A program made the translations under genes and the position numbers. From assembly GCF_013401435.1 (NCBI RefSeq), contig NZ_JACBGN010000012.1:1-55436 (forward strand): DNA of 55,436 nucleotides, in the 5' to 3' direction. The stretch is from Streptomyces sp. BR123 (GTDB lineage: Bacteria; Actinomycetota; Actinomycetes; Streptomycetales; Streptomycetaceae). Every line of letters begins with the position of its first letter. Position 1 is the first letter of the stretch. This document shows, one piece after another, positions 8,869 through 17,170 of the stretch. The notes beneath the pieces are model-generated. The model worked only from the letters and a program-made list of their open reading frames with translations. It made no database searches and was not told the origin of the DNA.

Positions 8869-9495
8869 TCAGGGCGCGTACGCCTCACCACCGAGCGTGA
8901 GGACGGCGGTTCCGGCGGAGATGTCGGCGAGCCAGGCCTCGAAACCGGGCAGGTCCACCTCGGGCAGGGCGACCTCGATCTCGACGGCGGCCCCGTAGCG
9001 CAGGTCGACCACGGTCCGGCCGGTGGACCGCAGATCGTTCTGGATCTTGCCGGCGCGCTGGTGGTCGGCGGTGACGGTGGCCAGCCGGTAGCGGCGGCGG
9101 GTGACGGTGCCGAGCACGTCGAGGGCCTCGCCGACGACGCCCCCGTAAGCGCGGATGAGCCCGCCGGCGCCGAGCTTCACGCCGCCGTAGTAGCGGGTGA
9201 CGACGGCCACCGCGTACCGGACGTCGCGGCGCATCAGCATCTGCAGCATGGGCACGCCGGCGGTGCCGCCGGGCTCGCCGTCGTCGCTGGCCTTCTGGAC
9301 GGAGGCGTCGGCGCCGATGACGTAGGCGTAGCAGTTGTGCGTGGCGGTGGGGTGCTCGCGGCGGATGCGGGCCACGAACTCCTGGGCTTCCTGCTCGGTC
9401 GCGGCGGGTGCGAGCGAGCACAGGAACCGCGAGCGGTTGATCTCGGACTCGTGTACACCTTCACGGGCCACCGTCGCGTACTGGTCTGACTTCAC
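8869..9495 (-). CDS. IMPACT/YigZ family protein
   Basis: A 208-residue UPF0029/YigZ protein. The N-terminal IMPACT domain (about residues 18-125) contains the family signature segments DDGEPGGTAG and RYYGGVKLGAGGLIRAYG. The C-terminal ferredoxin-like DUF1949 domain occupies about 140-205. Eukaryotic IMPACT modulates GCN2 signalling and bacterial members are linked to translation or nucleic-acid binding, but the precise role here is unknown. It is monocistronic and transcribed away from the CoA-binding gene. Confidence 0.93.
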   Translation of the reverse strand: MKSDQYATVAREGVHESEINRSRFLCSLAPAATEQEAQEFVARIRREHPTATHNCYAYVIGADASVQKASDDGEPGGTAGVPMLQMLMRRDVRYAVAVVTRYYGGVKLGAGGLIRAYGGVVGEALDVLGTVTRRRYRLATVTADHQRAGKIQNDLRSTGRTVVDLRYGAAVEIEVALPEVDLPGFEAWLADISAGTAVLTLGGEAYAP

Positions 9496-9609
9496 CGCTC
9501 CACCCTACGGGGAATCGGTCGTGCGTTCTTTCTGTTGTGGAAGGCTGCGGTGCGGATCACCGGCCGCACCCGGCGGGCAGGACCCGGACGACTTCAGGAG
9601 GCGGCACCC

Positions 9610-10014
9610 GTGTACGGCGACCCGGCAACCATCCGCAGGATCCTCACCGAGCTCGGCGACACCTGGGCCGTCGTCGGCCTGTCCGGCAATCAGGACCGGG
9701 CCGCGTACGGCGTCGCGCGCGTGCTGCAGCGGTTCGGGAAGCGGGTGGTCCCCGTCCACCCGAAGGCGGAGACGGTGCACGGGGAGCAGGGATACGCCTC
9801 CCTCGCGGAGATCCCGTTCAAGGTGGACGTGGTGGACGTGTTCGTCAACAGCGCCCTGGCGGGCCGGATCGCGGACGAGGCGGTGGCCGTGGGCGCGGAC
9901 GCCGTGTGGTTCCAGCTCGACGTGGTCGACGACGCCGCGTTCGCCCGTACCCGCGAGGCCGGCCTGGAGATGGTGATGGACCGCTGCCCCGCTATTGAGA
10001 TTCCCGCCCTGTAG
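9610..10014 (+). CDS. CoA-binding domain protein (YccU-like)
   Basis: A 134-residue single Rossmann-type CoA-binding domain protein. The segment WAVVGLSGNQDRAAYGVAR forms the nucleotide loop, and VDVVDVFVNS is the typical second strand region. The GTG at 9610 is chosen because CAGGAGG lies 10-16 bases before it. The family resembles the CoA-binding part of succinyl-CoA synthetase but has no catalytic domain, so its biological role is not established. It converges on the XRE-cupin gene, with a 23-base overlap of their 3' ends. Confidence 0.88.
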   Translation: MYGDPATIRRILTELGDTWAVVGLSGNQDRAAYGVARVLQRFGKRVVPVHPKAETVHGEQGYASLAEIPFKVDVVDVFVNSALAGRIADEAVAVGADAVWFQLDVVDDAAFARTREAGLEMVMDRCPAIEIPAL

Positions 10015-10603
10015 CCGCGCCGCCGACGGGCGGGATGGACACGGCCAGGGTCATCTCCACCGGCTCCTCACCCTCGTTGCGGTACGCGTGCGGGGTGTCG
10101 GCCTCGAAGGAGACGGCTCCGCCGGCCGGGACCGCGTACCGCTCGTCGGCGACCAGCAGGGTCAGTTGCCCGGCCGTGACGTGCAGCATCTCGAAGGTGC
10201 CGGCCGGGTGCGGGTCGGAGTCGGCGCCCTCGCCCGGCTCCAGGCGGTAGCTCCACATCTCGACGGGGCCGCGCCGGTCGTCGCCGAGGAGCATGCTCGC
10301 GCCGCTGCCCGCCTCCGTGGCCCACATGCGTACGCCCTGCCCGGGCAGGACGACGTGCACGCGCGGGGTGCGGTCGCGGTCCAGCAGGGTGGTGATGCTC
10401 ACCCCCAGGGCGTCGGCCAGCTTCACGGTCGTGCCGACGCTGGGGTTCGTACGGGCCTGCTCGATCTGGATGATCATCCCGCGGCTCACCCCGGCACGGG
10501 CGGCGAGGGCGTCCAGGGTGAAGCCGCGCTCACCGCGCCAGTGGCGGAGGTTCCGGGCGAGTGCCTGCGTGAGCTGTTGGAAGTCCGACACCATTCCGTC
10601 CAA
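9992..10603 (-). CDS. XRE-cupin transcriptional regulator
   Basis: A 203-residue regulator with an N-terminal XRE helix-turn-helix (about residues 14-70, segment LDALAARAGVSRGMIIQIE) and a C-terminal cupin sensor (about 105-195). Such proteins repress adjacent transport or catabolic genes and respond to small molecules bound in the cupin barrel. It is divergent from an EamA-type exporter with 94 bases between them, so the exporter is the probable target. A second in-frame ATG lies 9 bases downstream and is an alternative start. Confidence 0.92.
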   Translation of the reverse strand: MDGMVSDFQQLTQALARNLRHWRGERGFTLDALAARAGVSRGMIIQIEQARTNPSVGTTVKLADALGVSITTLLDRDRTPRVHVVLPGQGVRMWATEAGSGASMLLGDDRRGPVEMWSYRLEPGEGADSDPHPAGTFEMLHVTAGQLTLLVADERYAVPAGGAVSFEADTPHAYRNEGEEPVEMTLAVSIPPVGGAATGRESQ

Positions 10604-10697
10604 GATTCTGGATTTTCAGGTCCAATAGACTGAACTATCGTGGGGCGTACTCGACACTGCACCCCACCGTTCACCGCACTGTACTGCGAGGCCCCGC

Positions 10698-11564
10698 ATG
10701 ACCGCCCTCTTCGCCCTGGCCACGGCCCTCATGTGGGGCCTCGCGGACTTCGGCGGCGGGCTGCTGACCCGCCGGTTGCCCGCCCTGACCGTGGTCGTGG
10801 CCTCGCAGGTGCTGGCCGTCCTCGCACTCGGCTCGGTGGTGCTGGCCACCGGCGCATGGACGGAGGCCGGGCCGCAGCTGTGGTTCGCCGTGGCGGCGGG
10901 GCTGGTCGGGCCCGTCGCCATGTTCAGCTTCTACAAGGCGCTGGCGCTCGGCCCGATGGGAGTGGTCTCGCCACTCGGCTCGCTCGGGGTGGTCGTACCC
11001 GTCGGGGTCGGGCTCGCGATGGGCGAGCAGCCCGGGCTCGGCCAGGTCACCGGCATCGCGATCGCCGTCGTCGGCATCGTCCTGGCGGGCGGCCCGGAGC
11101 TGCGCGGCGCGCCCGTGCAGCGCCAGGCCGTCGTACTGACCCTGACGGCCGCATTCGGCTTCGGCGCCGTGATGGCACTGATCTCGGAGGCTTCCAGTTC
11201 GGTGACCGGGCTCTTCCTCGCCCTGTTCGTGCAGCGGGTCACCAACGTGGTGGCGGGCGGCAGCGTCCTGTGGGTCCGGAGCCGGCGTGGCACCCCGGCC
11301 CTGCCCGAGGGCACCGGCCTGCGGACCCTGTGGCGGCTGCTGCCGGCCCTGGCGTTCGTCGGGCTCGCCGACGTCGCGGCGAACGGCACCTACTCCGTCG
11401 CCGCCCAGAACGGCCCGGTCACCGTGGCCGCCGTGCTCTCCTCGCTCTACCCGGTGATCACCGCGCTCGCCGCCTTCGCCGTGCTCCGCGAACGGCTGCG
11501 CGCGGTCCAGGCGGCCGGTGCCGGGCTGGCCCTCGCCGGAACGGCCCTGCTGGCCGCCGGATGA
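10698..11564 (+). CDS. EamA/DMT superfamily transporter
   Basis: A 288-residue integral membrane protein with about ten hydrophobic segments arranged as two five-helix EamA repeats (about residues 1-140 and 148-285). It has no signal peptide and the first helix begins at the start. Members export amino acids, nucleotide precursors or drugs; no substrate can be read from the sequence. The divergent XRE-cupin gene immediately upstream is a plausible repressor. The start ATG follows GCGAGGCC with a weak ribosome site. Confidence 0.9.
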   Translation: MTALFALATALMWGLADFGGGLLTRRLPALTVVVASQVLAVLALGSVVLATGAWTEAGPQLWFAVAAGLVGPVAMFSFYKALALGPMGVVSPLGSLGVVVPVGVGLAMGEQPGLGQVTGIAIAVVGIVLAGGPELRGAPVQRQAVVLTLTAAFGFGAVMALISEASSSVTGLFLALFVQRVTNVVAGGSVLWVRSRRGTPALPEGTGLRTLWRLLPALAFVGLADVAANGTYSVAAQNGPVTVAAVLSSLYPVITALAAFAVLRERLRAVQAAGAGLALAGTALLAAG

Positions 11565-11573
11565 CGACCCCGG

Positions 11574-12422
11574 TCAGCCGGACCGGCCGGCCGCCGCATC
11601 CTGCACCCCGGCCGCACGCGGCTCCGCACCGGCCGCGTGCAGCTCCGCACCGGCCGCGTGCAGCTCCGCACCGGCCGCACGCTGCTCCGCCTCCGCGAAC
11701 TCCGCCAGGGCCCGGAGCTGCCCGGAGGTCATCCCGTCCGGGATCGGCACCGGGGCCGGCGTGCGCAGCGGCGGCTGCCAGCCCGTCTCCTCGGTCCAGC
11801 GGCGCACGATCCGCGCCGGGGCTCCGGCCACCACGGCGTGGTCGGGCACCTCGCCGCGCACCACGGACCCCGCGGCCACCACCACGTTGCGGCCGAGGCG
11901 CGCCCCCGGGAGGATCACCGCGCCCGTGCCGAGCCAGCAGCCGGGGCCTATCTCCACCGGCTCGCTGCGCGGCCACTGCCGGCCGATCGGCTCGTGCGGG
12001 TCGTCGTAGCTGTGGTTGGTGGAGGTGATGTACACCCCCGGCCCGCAGAACGTGTCGTTGCCGATGCTGATGGGCGCGTCGGCGATGACGTGGCTGTCCC
12101 GGCCGAGGACGACGCCGTCGCCGATGACCAGGACCGGCTCGGTGCCGAGGTCGAGGCCCGGCAGCATCCCGGCCGTCAGGGTGACCTGCTCCGCGATGAT
12201 GCAGCACGCGCCGAGGTGGATCCACGGCTCGCCGAAGACGGTGCCCTGCGGGAAGGCCAGCCGGGTGCCCTCCCCGATCGTGCCGAAGCGGAGCCCGCCC
12301 GTGGTCCGGTCGGTGAGCGCGCCGGCCTGCTGCATCCACCGCCAGACGCCGTGGGCGATCCGGCCTGCGACGCGGCGGCGCAAGGTGGTCAGGGATGAGA
12401 ACGTGTTCTGGTTCTTCGGCAC
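11574..12422 (-). CDS. left-handed beta-helix acyltransferase
   Basis: A 282-residue hexapeptide-repeat acyltransferase of the maltose/galactoside O-acetyltransferase type. Repeats run from about residue 75 to 215, with the catalytic-type segment TSTNHSYDDP and the final coil GRNVVVAAGSVVRGEVPDHAVVAGAPAR cut by loops. It would transfer acetyl groups from acetyl-CoA to a sugar or similar acceptor. The GTG at 12422 (protein begins PKNQNTFSSL) is preferred over an in-frame codon 66 bases upstream because the extra residues are low-complexity. The C-terminus carries three 7-residue repeats encoded by a 21-bp DNA repeat, absent from the core fold. Confidence 0.85.
   Translation of the reverse strand: MPKNQNTFSSLTTLRRRVAGRIAHGVWRWMQQAGALTDRTTGGLRFGTIGEGTRLAFPQGTVFGEPWIHLGACCIIAEQVTLTAGMLPGLDLGTEPVLVIGDGVVLGRDSHVIADAPISIGNDTFCGPGVYITSTNHSYDDPHEPIGRQWPRSEPVEIGPGCWLGTGAVILPGARLGRNVVVAAGSVVRGEVPDHAVVAGAPARIVRRWTEETGWQPPLRTPAPVPIPDGMTSGQLRALAEFAEAEQRAAGAELHAAGAELHAAGAEPRAAGVQDAAAGRSG
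11621..11683 (-). repeat. 21-bp tandem repeat inside acyltransferase gene
   Basis: Three tandem 21-bp units (11621-11641, 11642-11662, 11663-11683) encode the heptad A-A-G-A-E-L-H near the C-terminus of the acyltransferase. The first two copies are near identical and the third is slightly diverged, consistent with slippage expansion. Confidence 0.8.
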
Positions 12423-12584
12423 CGGGCCACGGTAACGCGCCGGGCGCCCCGCCCGCGCCGTGATCTTCACCCCATCGCCGGCCCGCACGCGCGTGCCCTA
12501 CGGTGCCGGTAGCTCGACACGTCGGGCACAGCGGGCACACCGGGTACCCCGGGCCCGGCGGACACAGCACTGAGGAAGAGGAAC

Positions 12585-13145
12585 ATGACGGAACACGCTG
12601 ACCTCGGCACGGCCGGCCGGGCACTCGTCGCGGGCGTGGGCGGCAAGAGCCCGCGGATCGACCCGACCGCCTTCACGGCGCCCACCTCCGTGGTGGTCGG
12701 CGACGTCACCCTGGCCCCGGGCGCCAGCATCTGGTACTCGGCGGTGCTGCGCGCCGACTGCGGTCCGATCGTCCTCGGCGCCGACAGCAACGTGCAGGAC
12801 AACTGCACCCTGCACGTGGACCCCGGCTTCCCGGTCACCGTCGGCGAGCGGGTCTCCATCGGCCACAACGCCGTCGTGCACGGCTGCACCGTCGAGGACG
12901 ACTGCCTGATCGGCATGGGCGCGACCGTCCTCAACGGCGCGGTGATCGGCGCGGGCTCGCTGGTGGCCGCGCAGGCGCTGGTGCCGCAGGGCATGGTGGT
13001 CCCGCCGGGCTCGCTGGTCGCCGGGGTGCCGGCGAAGGTACGGCGCCCCCTCACGGACGAGGAGCGCGAGGGCCTGAAGGTCAATGCCGCGATGTACGTG
13101 GAGCTGGCCGAGCAGCACCGCGCCGCGGTCACTCCGGGCGAGTAG
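12585..13145 (+). CDS. gamma-class carbonic anhydrase family protein
   Basis: A 186-residue left-handed beta-helix protein of the gamma carbonic anhydrase (YrdA/PaaY-like) family. Three histidines, His77, His94 and His99, lie at the positions expected for the interfacial zinc, in the segments NCTLHVD and SIGHNAVVHG. Many members lack measurable carbonic anhydrase activity, so hydration of CO2 is a family prediction only. A purine-rich ribosome site (GAGGAAGAGG) precedes the ATG by 4 bases. A very strong hairpin follows, before a convergent DedA gene. Confidence 0.9.
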   Translation: MTEHADLGTAGRALVAGVGGKSPRIDPTAFTAPTSVVVGDVTLAPGASIWYSAVLRADCGPIVLGADSNVQDNCTLHVDPGFPVTVGERVSIGHNAVVHGCTVEDDCLIGMGATVLNGAVIGAGSLVAAQALVPQGMVVPPGSLVAGVPAKVRRPLTDEEREGLKVNAAMYVELAEQHRAAVTPGE

Positions 13146-13151
13146 CGCGCC

Positions 13152-13196
13152 GGGCCGGGGCCGGGCCGGCGATCCCGGCCGGCCCGGCCCCGGCCC
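13152..13196. terminator. bidirectional GC hairpin terminator
   Basis: A perfect 18-bp all-GC stem (13152-13169 with 13179-13196) and a 9-base loop lie between the convergent carbonic anhydrase-like and DedA genes. Confidence 0.8.
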
Positions 13197-13202
13197 CTGC
13201 TC

Positions 13203-13847
13203 TCAGTGCTCGGCGGGCACAGGCTCCGCGGCGGGCCCGGCCGCGGCCGCCTTCTTCATCCGGCTGCGCATCACCAGCATCACTGTGACGCCGATGACCA
13301 CGGCCAGCACCAGCGCCACCCACGAGAAGCCCTTCAGCCACGGCTCCGCGACGATCCCGATGGAGTAGATGACGGCCGTCGTGCCGCCCGCCCAGAGGAT
13401 CCCGCCGAAGACATTCGCGATGAGGAACTTCCAGTAGGGCATGTGCAGCACACCCGCCAGCGGCCCGGCGAAGATCCGCAGCAGCGCCACGAACCGCCCG
13501 AAGAACACGGCCCACATGCCCCACCGCTCGAAGGCGTGCTCCGCCTGGGCCACCTGGGCCGGCCCGAAGTGCTTGGGGAAGCGCCGCCCCAGCCGCTCCA
13601 GCAGCGGCTTCCCGCCCCGGCGGCCGATCGCGTAGCCGATCGAGTCGCCCACGATCGCGCCGGTGGTCGCGCAGATCCCGAGGACCACGGGGTCGATCTC
13701 GCCGTGCTGGGAGGCCAGCAGCGCCGAGCTGACCAGGATGATCTCCCCCGGCAGCGGGATGCCGAGGCTCTCCAGCCCGATGACCAGGCCCACCAGGAGA
13801 TAGATACTGACCGCCGGAATATGCTCCAGCCATTCCTGGACGTGCAC
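13203..13847 (-). CDS. DedA family membrane protein
   Basis: A 214-residue polytopic membrane protein of the DedA/VTT (SNARE-associated) family. Hydrophobic segments fall at about residues 10-32, 50-72, 108-128, 138-160 and 170-192. Typical motifs include LESLGIPLPGE near the N-terminus and FFGRFVALLRIFAGPLAG in the middle. Relatives work in undecaprenyl phosphate or phospholipid flipping and in envelope homeostasis; the exact substrate cannot be told here. It is a single-gene unit convergent with the carbonic anhydrase-like gene. Confidence 0.93.
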   Translation of the reverse strand: MHVQEWLEHIPAVSIYLLVGLVIGLESLGIPLPGEIILVSSALLASQHGEIDPVVLGICATTGAIVGDSIGYAIGRRGGKPLLERLGRRFPKHFGPAQVAQAEHAFERWGMWAVFFGRFVALLRIFAGPLAGVLHMPYWKFLIANVFGGILWAGGTTAVIYSIGIVAEPWLKGFSWVALVLAVVIGVTVMLVMRSRMKKAAAAGPAAEPVPAEH

Positions 13848-13922
13848 CGGTGCGCCCTCCTGGTTCGTCCCGCCTCAAAGACCCGCGTCCCGGCGTTCCG
13901 CGTGACACGCCGAACGAGCAGC

Positions 13923-16466
13923 CTATCTGTTCCCGGCGCCTGCCTCGACGACGGCCTCGGCGCGCAGGGGCAGGTCCCGGGAGGAGCGGCCCGCGAACAC
14001 CGTGCGCCGACCGGTACCGGGCACCCACGCGTGCCGCTCCGGATCCCACGAGGACAGCGTCCGCGCGTCGACGTCGACGGCGACCCGCCGGGTCTCTCCC
14101 GGTGCCAGGGTGAGCCGCCGGTAGCCGGCCAGCGCGCGCACCGGCTGGTCGAGGTGCAGCTCCGCGGAGGGGCCCACGTACACCTGGGCCACCTCGGTCC
14201 CCTTGCGGCGCCCGGTGTTGCGGACGGTGAACTCCGCGCGCAGTCCGCCGCGCTCCTGCCGCACCACCAGGTCCCGGTACTCCCAGCTCGTGTACGAAAG
14301 CCCGTGCCCGAAAGCGAACAGCGGCTCGACGCTCTGCGCGTCGTACCAGCGGTGGCCGGCGTGGACGCCCTCGGAGTACTCCTGCCGGCCGCCCACGCCG
14401 GGGTAGCGCAGCGGGTCCCCGCCGACCGGTGTCTGCTTCTCGTCGGCCGGGAAGGTCTGGGTGAGCCGCCCGCCCGGGTCCGTGTCCCCGAAGAGGACGG
14501 CCGCCGTGGCCGCGGCCCCCTCCTGGCCCGGGTAGTACATCTGCAGGACGGCTCCGGTGCGGGAGAGCCAGGGCATGGTCGTGGCGGAGGACGTGTTGAG
14601 CACGACCACGGTGCGGGGATTGGCCCCGGCGACGGCCTCGATGAGCCGGGCCTGGCCGCCGGGCAGCCCCAGTGAGGTGCGGTCGCTGCCCTCGCCGGTG
14701 TCCTCGTAGGCGAAGAGGAGCACGCTGCGGGCGGCCTTCGCCGCCTTCACGGCCTCGGCGACATCGGCGGCCCGGGTCGCCCCCGTCGTGTGGCGCAACC
14801 GGAACCTCCCACCCGTGACGCCGCCCTCCGCGAAGACGGCGAGGCGGTGGGCGCCCGCCGCGAGGGTGAGGCTGCGGCGGCGGACACTGAGCCCGTCGGG
14901 CGCGGAGCCGAGCAGTCCGCCCGCGAAGGACTCGGCCGCGCCCTGCCGTACGGGGAACAGCTCCTCCCCGTCGAGGCGCACGCTCGGCCGCCTGCCGGTG
15001 TAGTGGACGAGCAGCGTCCACTCGTCGTCCTCGGCGAGGGTGAACTCCGCTTCGTGGCTCCAGGTCCGCCCGGCGGGCACGGTTCGGTCGTCCAGTCCCG
15101 CGGCCGGGACCAGCAGGTCCGCCGGCAGCGGCCGCCCGTACAGGTCCTCGCCGAGGGCGTGGCGGACCGTGGCACCGCTCCCGGCCCGGCGCCTGATCGC
15201 GGCGAGCGGGGCGGCCGCCCGGTCGGGCACCACGTGCGCGGTGCCGCCGCCGCTGACGAAGGGCACCTGCGCGGTGGGCCCGATCACGGCGATGGAGCGG
15301 GCGGCGGATCCGGACAGCGGCAGCGTGTCGCGCTCGTTCCGGAGCAGGACCGCGCCGGCCGTGGCGACCCGGCGGGCGGTCCGCGCCCCGGCGCCCGGGT
15401 CGCGGGCGGGGCGGGCCGGGCGTTTGGCGTCGAGCAGCCCGAACCGGTCCATGGTGGCCAGGATCCGGCGCACGGCGAGGTCGACGGCCTCCTCGGGGAC
15501 GGTGCCGCCGCGCACCGCCTCCCGGAGCGGGGAGCCGAAGTGCGTACCGCCGGGCAGTTCCATGTCGAGACCGGCGCCGAGGGCGGCGACCGTGCTGTGC
15601 GCGGCGTCCGGGGCGGACATCACCCAGCCGTCGAAGCCCCAGCGGCCGCGCAGCAGTTCGTCGAGCAGCGGCCGGCTCTCGCAGGCGCGGGTTCCGTTGA
15701 CCTTGTGGTGCGCGCCCATCACGGCGCCCGCCCCGGCGGTGACGGCCGCTTCGAAGCCGCGCAGTTCCGTTTCGTGGAGGGTGCGTTCGCCGGCGATGAC
15801 GTCGACGGTGTCCCGGCCGTGCTCCTGGTGGCCGGGCGCGAAGTGCTTGACGGCGGCGATCGCGCCCTCGTCCTGGATGCCGCGGACGACCTCCGCGACC
15901 AGGTCGGCCGTCAGCCGCGGGTCCTCGGAGAAGGCCTCGGAGTTCCGGCCGGCGTACGGGGTCCGGATCAGGTTGGCCACGGGCGCCAGCAGGATGTCCT
16001 GGCCCAGGGCCCGTGCCTCCCGGCCGAGGGTCCTGCCGTACTCGCGGGCCAGTGCCGGATCGAAGGCGGAGGCCAGCATGACCGGTGCGGGCAGCGCCGT
16101 GGCCGGGCGGGTGACGCGTACGCCTGCGGGCCCGTCGGCGAGCCTCAGCGGCGGGATGCCGACACGCGGCACCCCGGGGAGGTAGCCGTGCTGGCCGACC
16201 GGGGCCGGGTCCCGGCCGCCGTGCAGGAGGGCGGTCTTCTCATCGAGGGTGAGCCGGGCGAGCAGGGCGTCGATGCGGGCCGTGTTCCCGGGCCGCGCGG
16301 GGCCGCCGGCCGGGGCGGACGGGCCGGGCAGACCGGATGCGGCGGACGGGCCGGTACGGGGGTCGGCGGCGGGCGGCACCGCGGGGATGCAGCCGGCCGC
16401 GCCGAGGGCCGCGCCCGCCGCTCCGATCAGCCGCAGCGCCGAACGTCTGGACACGGCCTCGCTCAT
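13923..16466 (-). CDS. GH3 family glycoside hydrolase-like lipoprotein, atypical active site
   Basis: An 847-residue secreted GH3 protein. The N-terminus has a twin-arginine-like SRRSALRLIGAAG signal with Cys26 in a lipobox-like context. The catalytic barrel follows (about residues 50-330), then the alpha/beta sandwich, an inserted PA14-like region (about 460-590) and a C-terminal fibronectin III-like domain (about 745-840). The segment FGHGLSYTSWEY is typical of beta-glucosidases. At the nucleophile strand, where the family usually has S-D-W, this protein reads VMSAPDAAHST (residues 282-292), so the aligned Asp is Ala285 and the nearest Asp is 287. Activity is therefore uncertain. The ATG at 16466 is set by the signal sequence. 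Confidence 0.88.
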   Translation of the reverse strand: MSEAVSRRSALRLIGAAGAALGAAGCIPAVPPAADPRTGPSAASGLPGPSAPAGGPARPGNTARIDALLARLTLDEKTALLHGGRDPAPVGQHGYLPGVPRVGIPPLRLADGPAGVRVTRPATALPAPVMLASAFDPALAREYGRTLGREARALGQDILLAPVANLIRTPYAGRNSEAFSEDPRLTADLVAEVVRGIQDEGAIAAVKHFAPGHQEHGRDTVDVIAGERTLHETELRGFEAAVTAGAGAVMGAHHKVNGTRACESRPLLDELLRGRWGFDGWVMSAPDAAHSTVAALGAGLDMELPGGTHFGSPLREAVRGGTVPEEAVDLAVRRILATMDRFGLLDAKRPARPARDPGAGARTARRVATAGAVLLRNERDTLPLSGSAARSIAVIGPTAQVPFVSGGGTAHVVPDRAAAPLAAIRRRAGSGATVRHALGEDLYGRPLPADLLVPAAGLDDRTVPAGRTWSHEAEFTLAEDDEWTLLVHYTGRRPSVRLDGEELFPVRQGAAESFAGGLLGSAPDGLSVRRRSLTLAAGAHRLAVFAEGGVTGGRFRLRHTTGATRAADVAEAVKAAKAARSVLLFAYEDTGEGSDRTSLGLPGGQARLIEAVAGANPRTVVVLNTSSATTMPWLSRTGAVLQMYYPGQEGAAATAAVLFGDTDPGGRLTQTFPADEKQTPVGGDPLRYPGVGGRQEYSEGVHAGHRWYDAQSVEPLFAFGHGLSYTSWEYRDLVVRQERGGLRAEFTVRNTGRRKGTEVAQVYVGPSAELHLDQPVRALAGYRRLTLAPGETRRVAVDVDARTLSSWDPERHAWVPGTGRRTVFAGRSSRDLPLRAEAVVEAGAGNR

Positions 16467-16581
16467 GGCGCTCCCTGCGGCTCCGGTCGGCGGGAGCGGC
16501 CCGCGCCGGACCGCTCCCGGCGCCCACTGTGCCGCCGCACGGCCGCCCGGGCCCGGGGGCGCGCCACCGCGGCGCGCAGGT

Positions 16582-16746
16582 TCAGCCCTGCGGCGGCGGC
16601 TCAACGATGTCGGCGGGGCACCGGACGCCGTCCTGCACCTGCACGCGTGCCTCGGTGCAGTGCCCGCGGGCGATGCGGTCCCGGAAGGCGGCCTGCGCCG
16701 CGTCCTGCGGTGAGCCGGCTCCGGCAGGGACCATCACCTCGGCCAC
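16582..16746 (-). CDS. small hypothetical protein
   Basis: A 54-residue protein starting at a GTG (ATG at 16734 is an alternative, preceded by GAGGTG). It has two cysteines and reads like a compact folded peptide (AAQAAFRDRIARGHCTEA). Third-position GC is high and supports coding. It lies upstream of the GH3 gene on the same strand with about 115 bases between, so it could be its own unit. No family is recognised. The in-frame extension further upstream is low-complexity and was not used. Confidence 0.5.
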   Translation of the reverse strand: MAEVMVPAGAGSPQDAAQAAFRDRIARGHCTEARVQVQDGVRCPADIVEPPPQG

Positions 16747-16885
16747 GCGTCCGACGTCGAGCCGATGTCGGCTCCGGCACGGCCGGCCATGGGCTGTGCC
16801 CCTCTCGTCCCCGGCTGCCGCGGTCGCGGTCCCCACCGCGGCGTTCGCAGAGGTGCCGGGCGCGGAAGAGCGCCCCCGAACGCGG

Positions 16886-16916
16886 GTGGGGCCGCGCCGT
16901 GAAGGCGCGGCCCCAC
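16886..16916. terminator. hairpin terminator at host/element boundary
   Basis: A perfect 13-bp stem (16886-16898 with 16904-16916) with a 5-base loop. On the minus strand it follows the small gene ending at 16938 and probably ends leftward transcription coming from the element. Confidence 0.75.
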
Positions 16917-16937
16917 TCCCCCCGGGGAAACGTGTGG

Positions 16938-17078
16938 TCATGCGTTGGGGCGCAGGGTCCACACGACGGTCATCTCGCCGGTCAGGTTACGCCACCTGCG
17001 GCAAGCCTCGTCCAAGGCGTCGTCAAGTCCCTGACCTGCGTTCTCATCTGTTCTCTTCTGCCGTCGATCCGCCACCAT
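16938..17078 (-). CDS. small hypothetical protein
   Basis: A 46-residue basic/acidic protein with an ATG at 17078, ending TGEMTVVWTLRPNA. The start codon lies inside a 25-base inverted repeat (17066-17090), which could hide it in mRNA. It is the leftmost gene with non-host composition. It lies downstream of the zinc-motif gene at 17171 and may be co-transcribed with it, followed by a terminator. No family is recognised. Confidence 0.45.
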   Translation of the reverse strand: MVADRRQKRTDENAGQGLDDALDEACRRWRNLTGEMTVVWTLRPNA

Positions 17079-17090
17079 TGTTGGCGGATC
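17066..17090. promoter_or_regulatory. inverted repeat spanning a start codon
   Basis: Nine-base arms GATCCGCCA and TGGCGGATC with a 7-base loop (17066-17074, 17082-17090) surround the ATG of the 46-residue gene. It is either an operator or an RNA hairpin that limits translation. Two direct TCCCTGAGGC repeats lie just upstream at 17108-17117 and 17125-17134. Confidence 0.5.
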
Positions 17091-17170
17091 TGCCGCGCCC
17101 TGCATCCTCCCTGAGGCTGCAAACTCCCTGAGGCCTCCCTGGAAAATCGTCGCCTGACGTGCGGCGAGGG

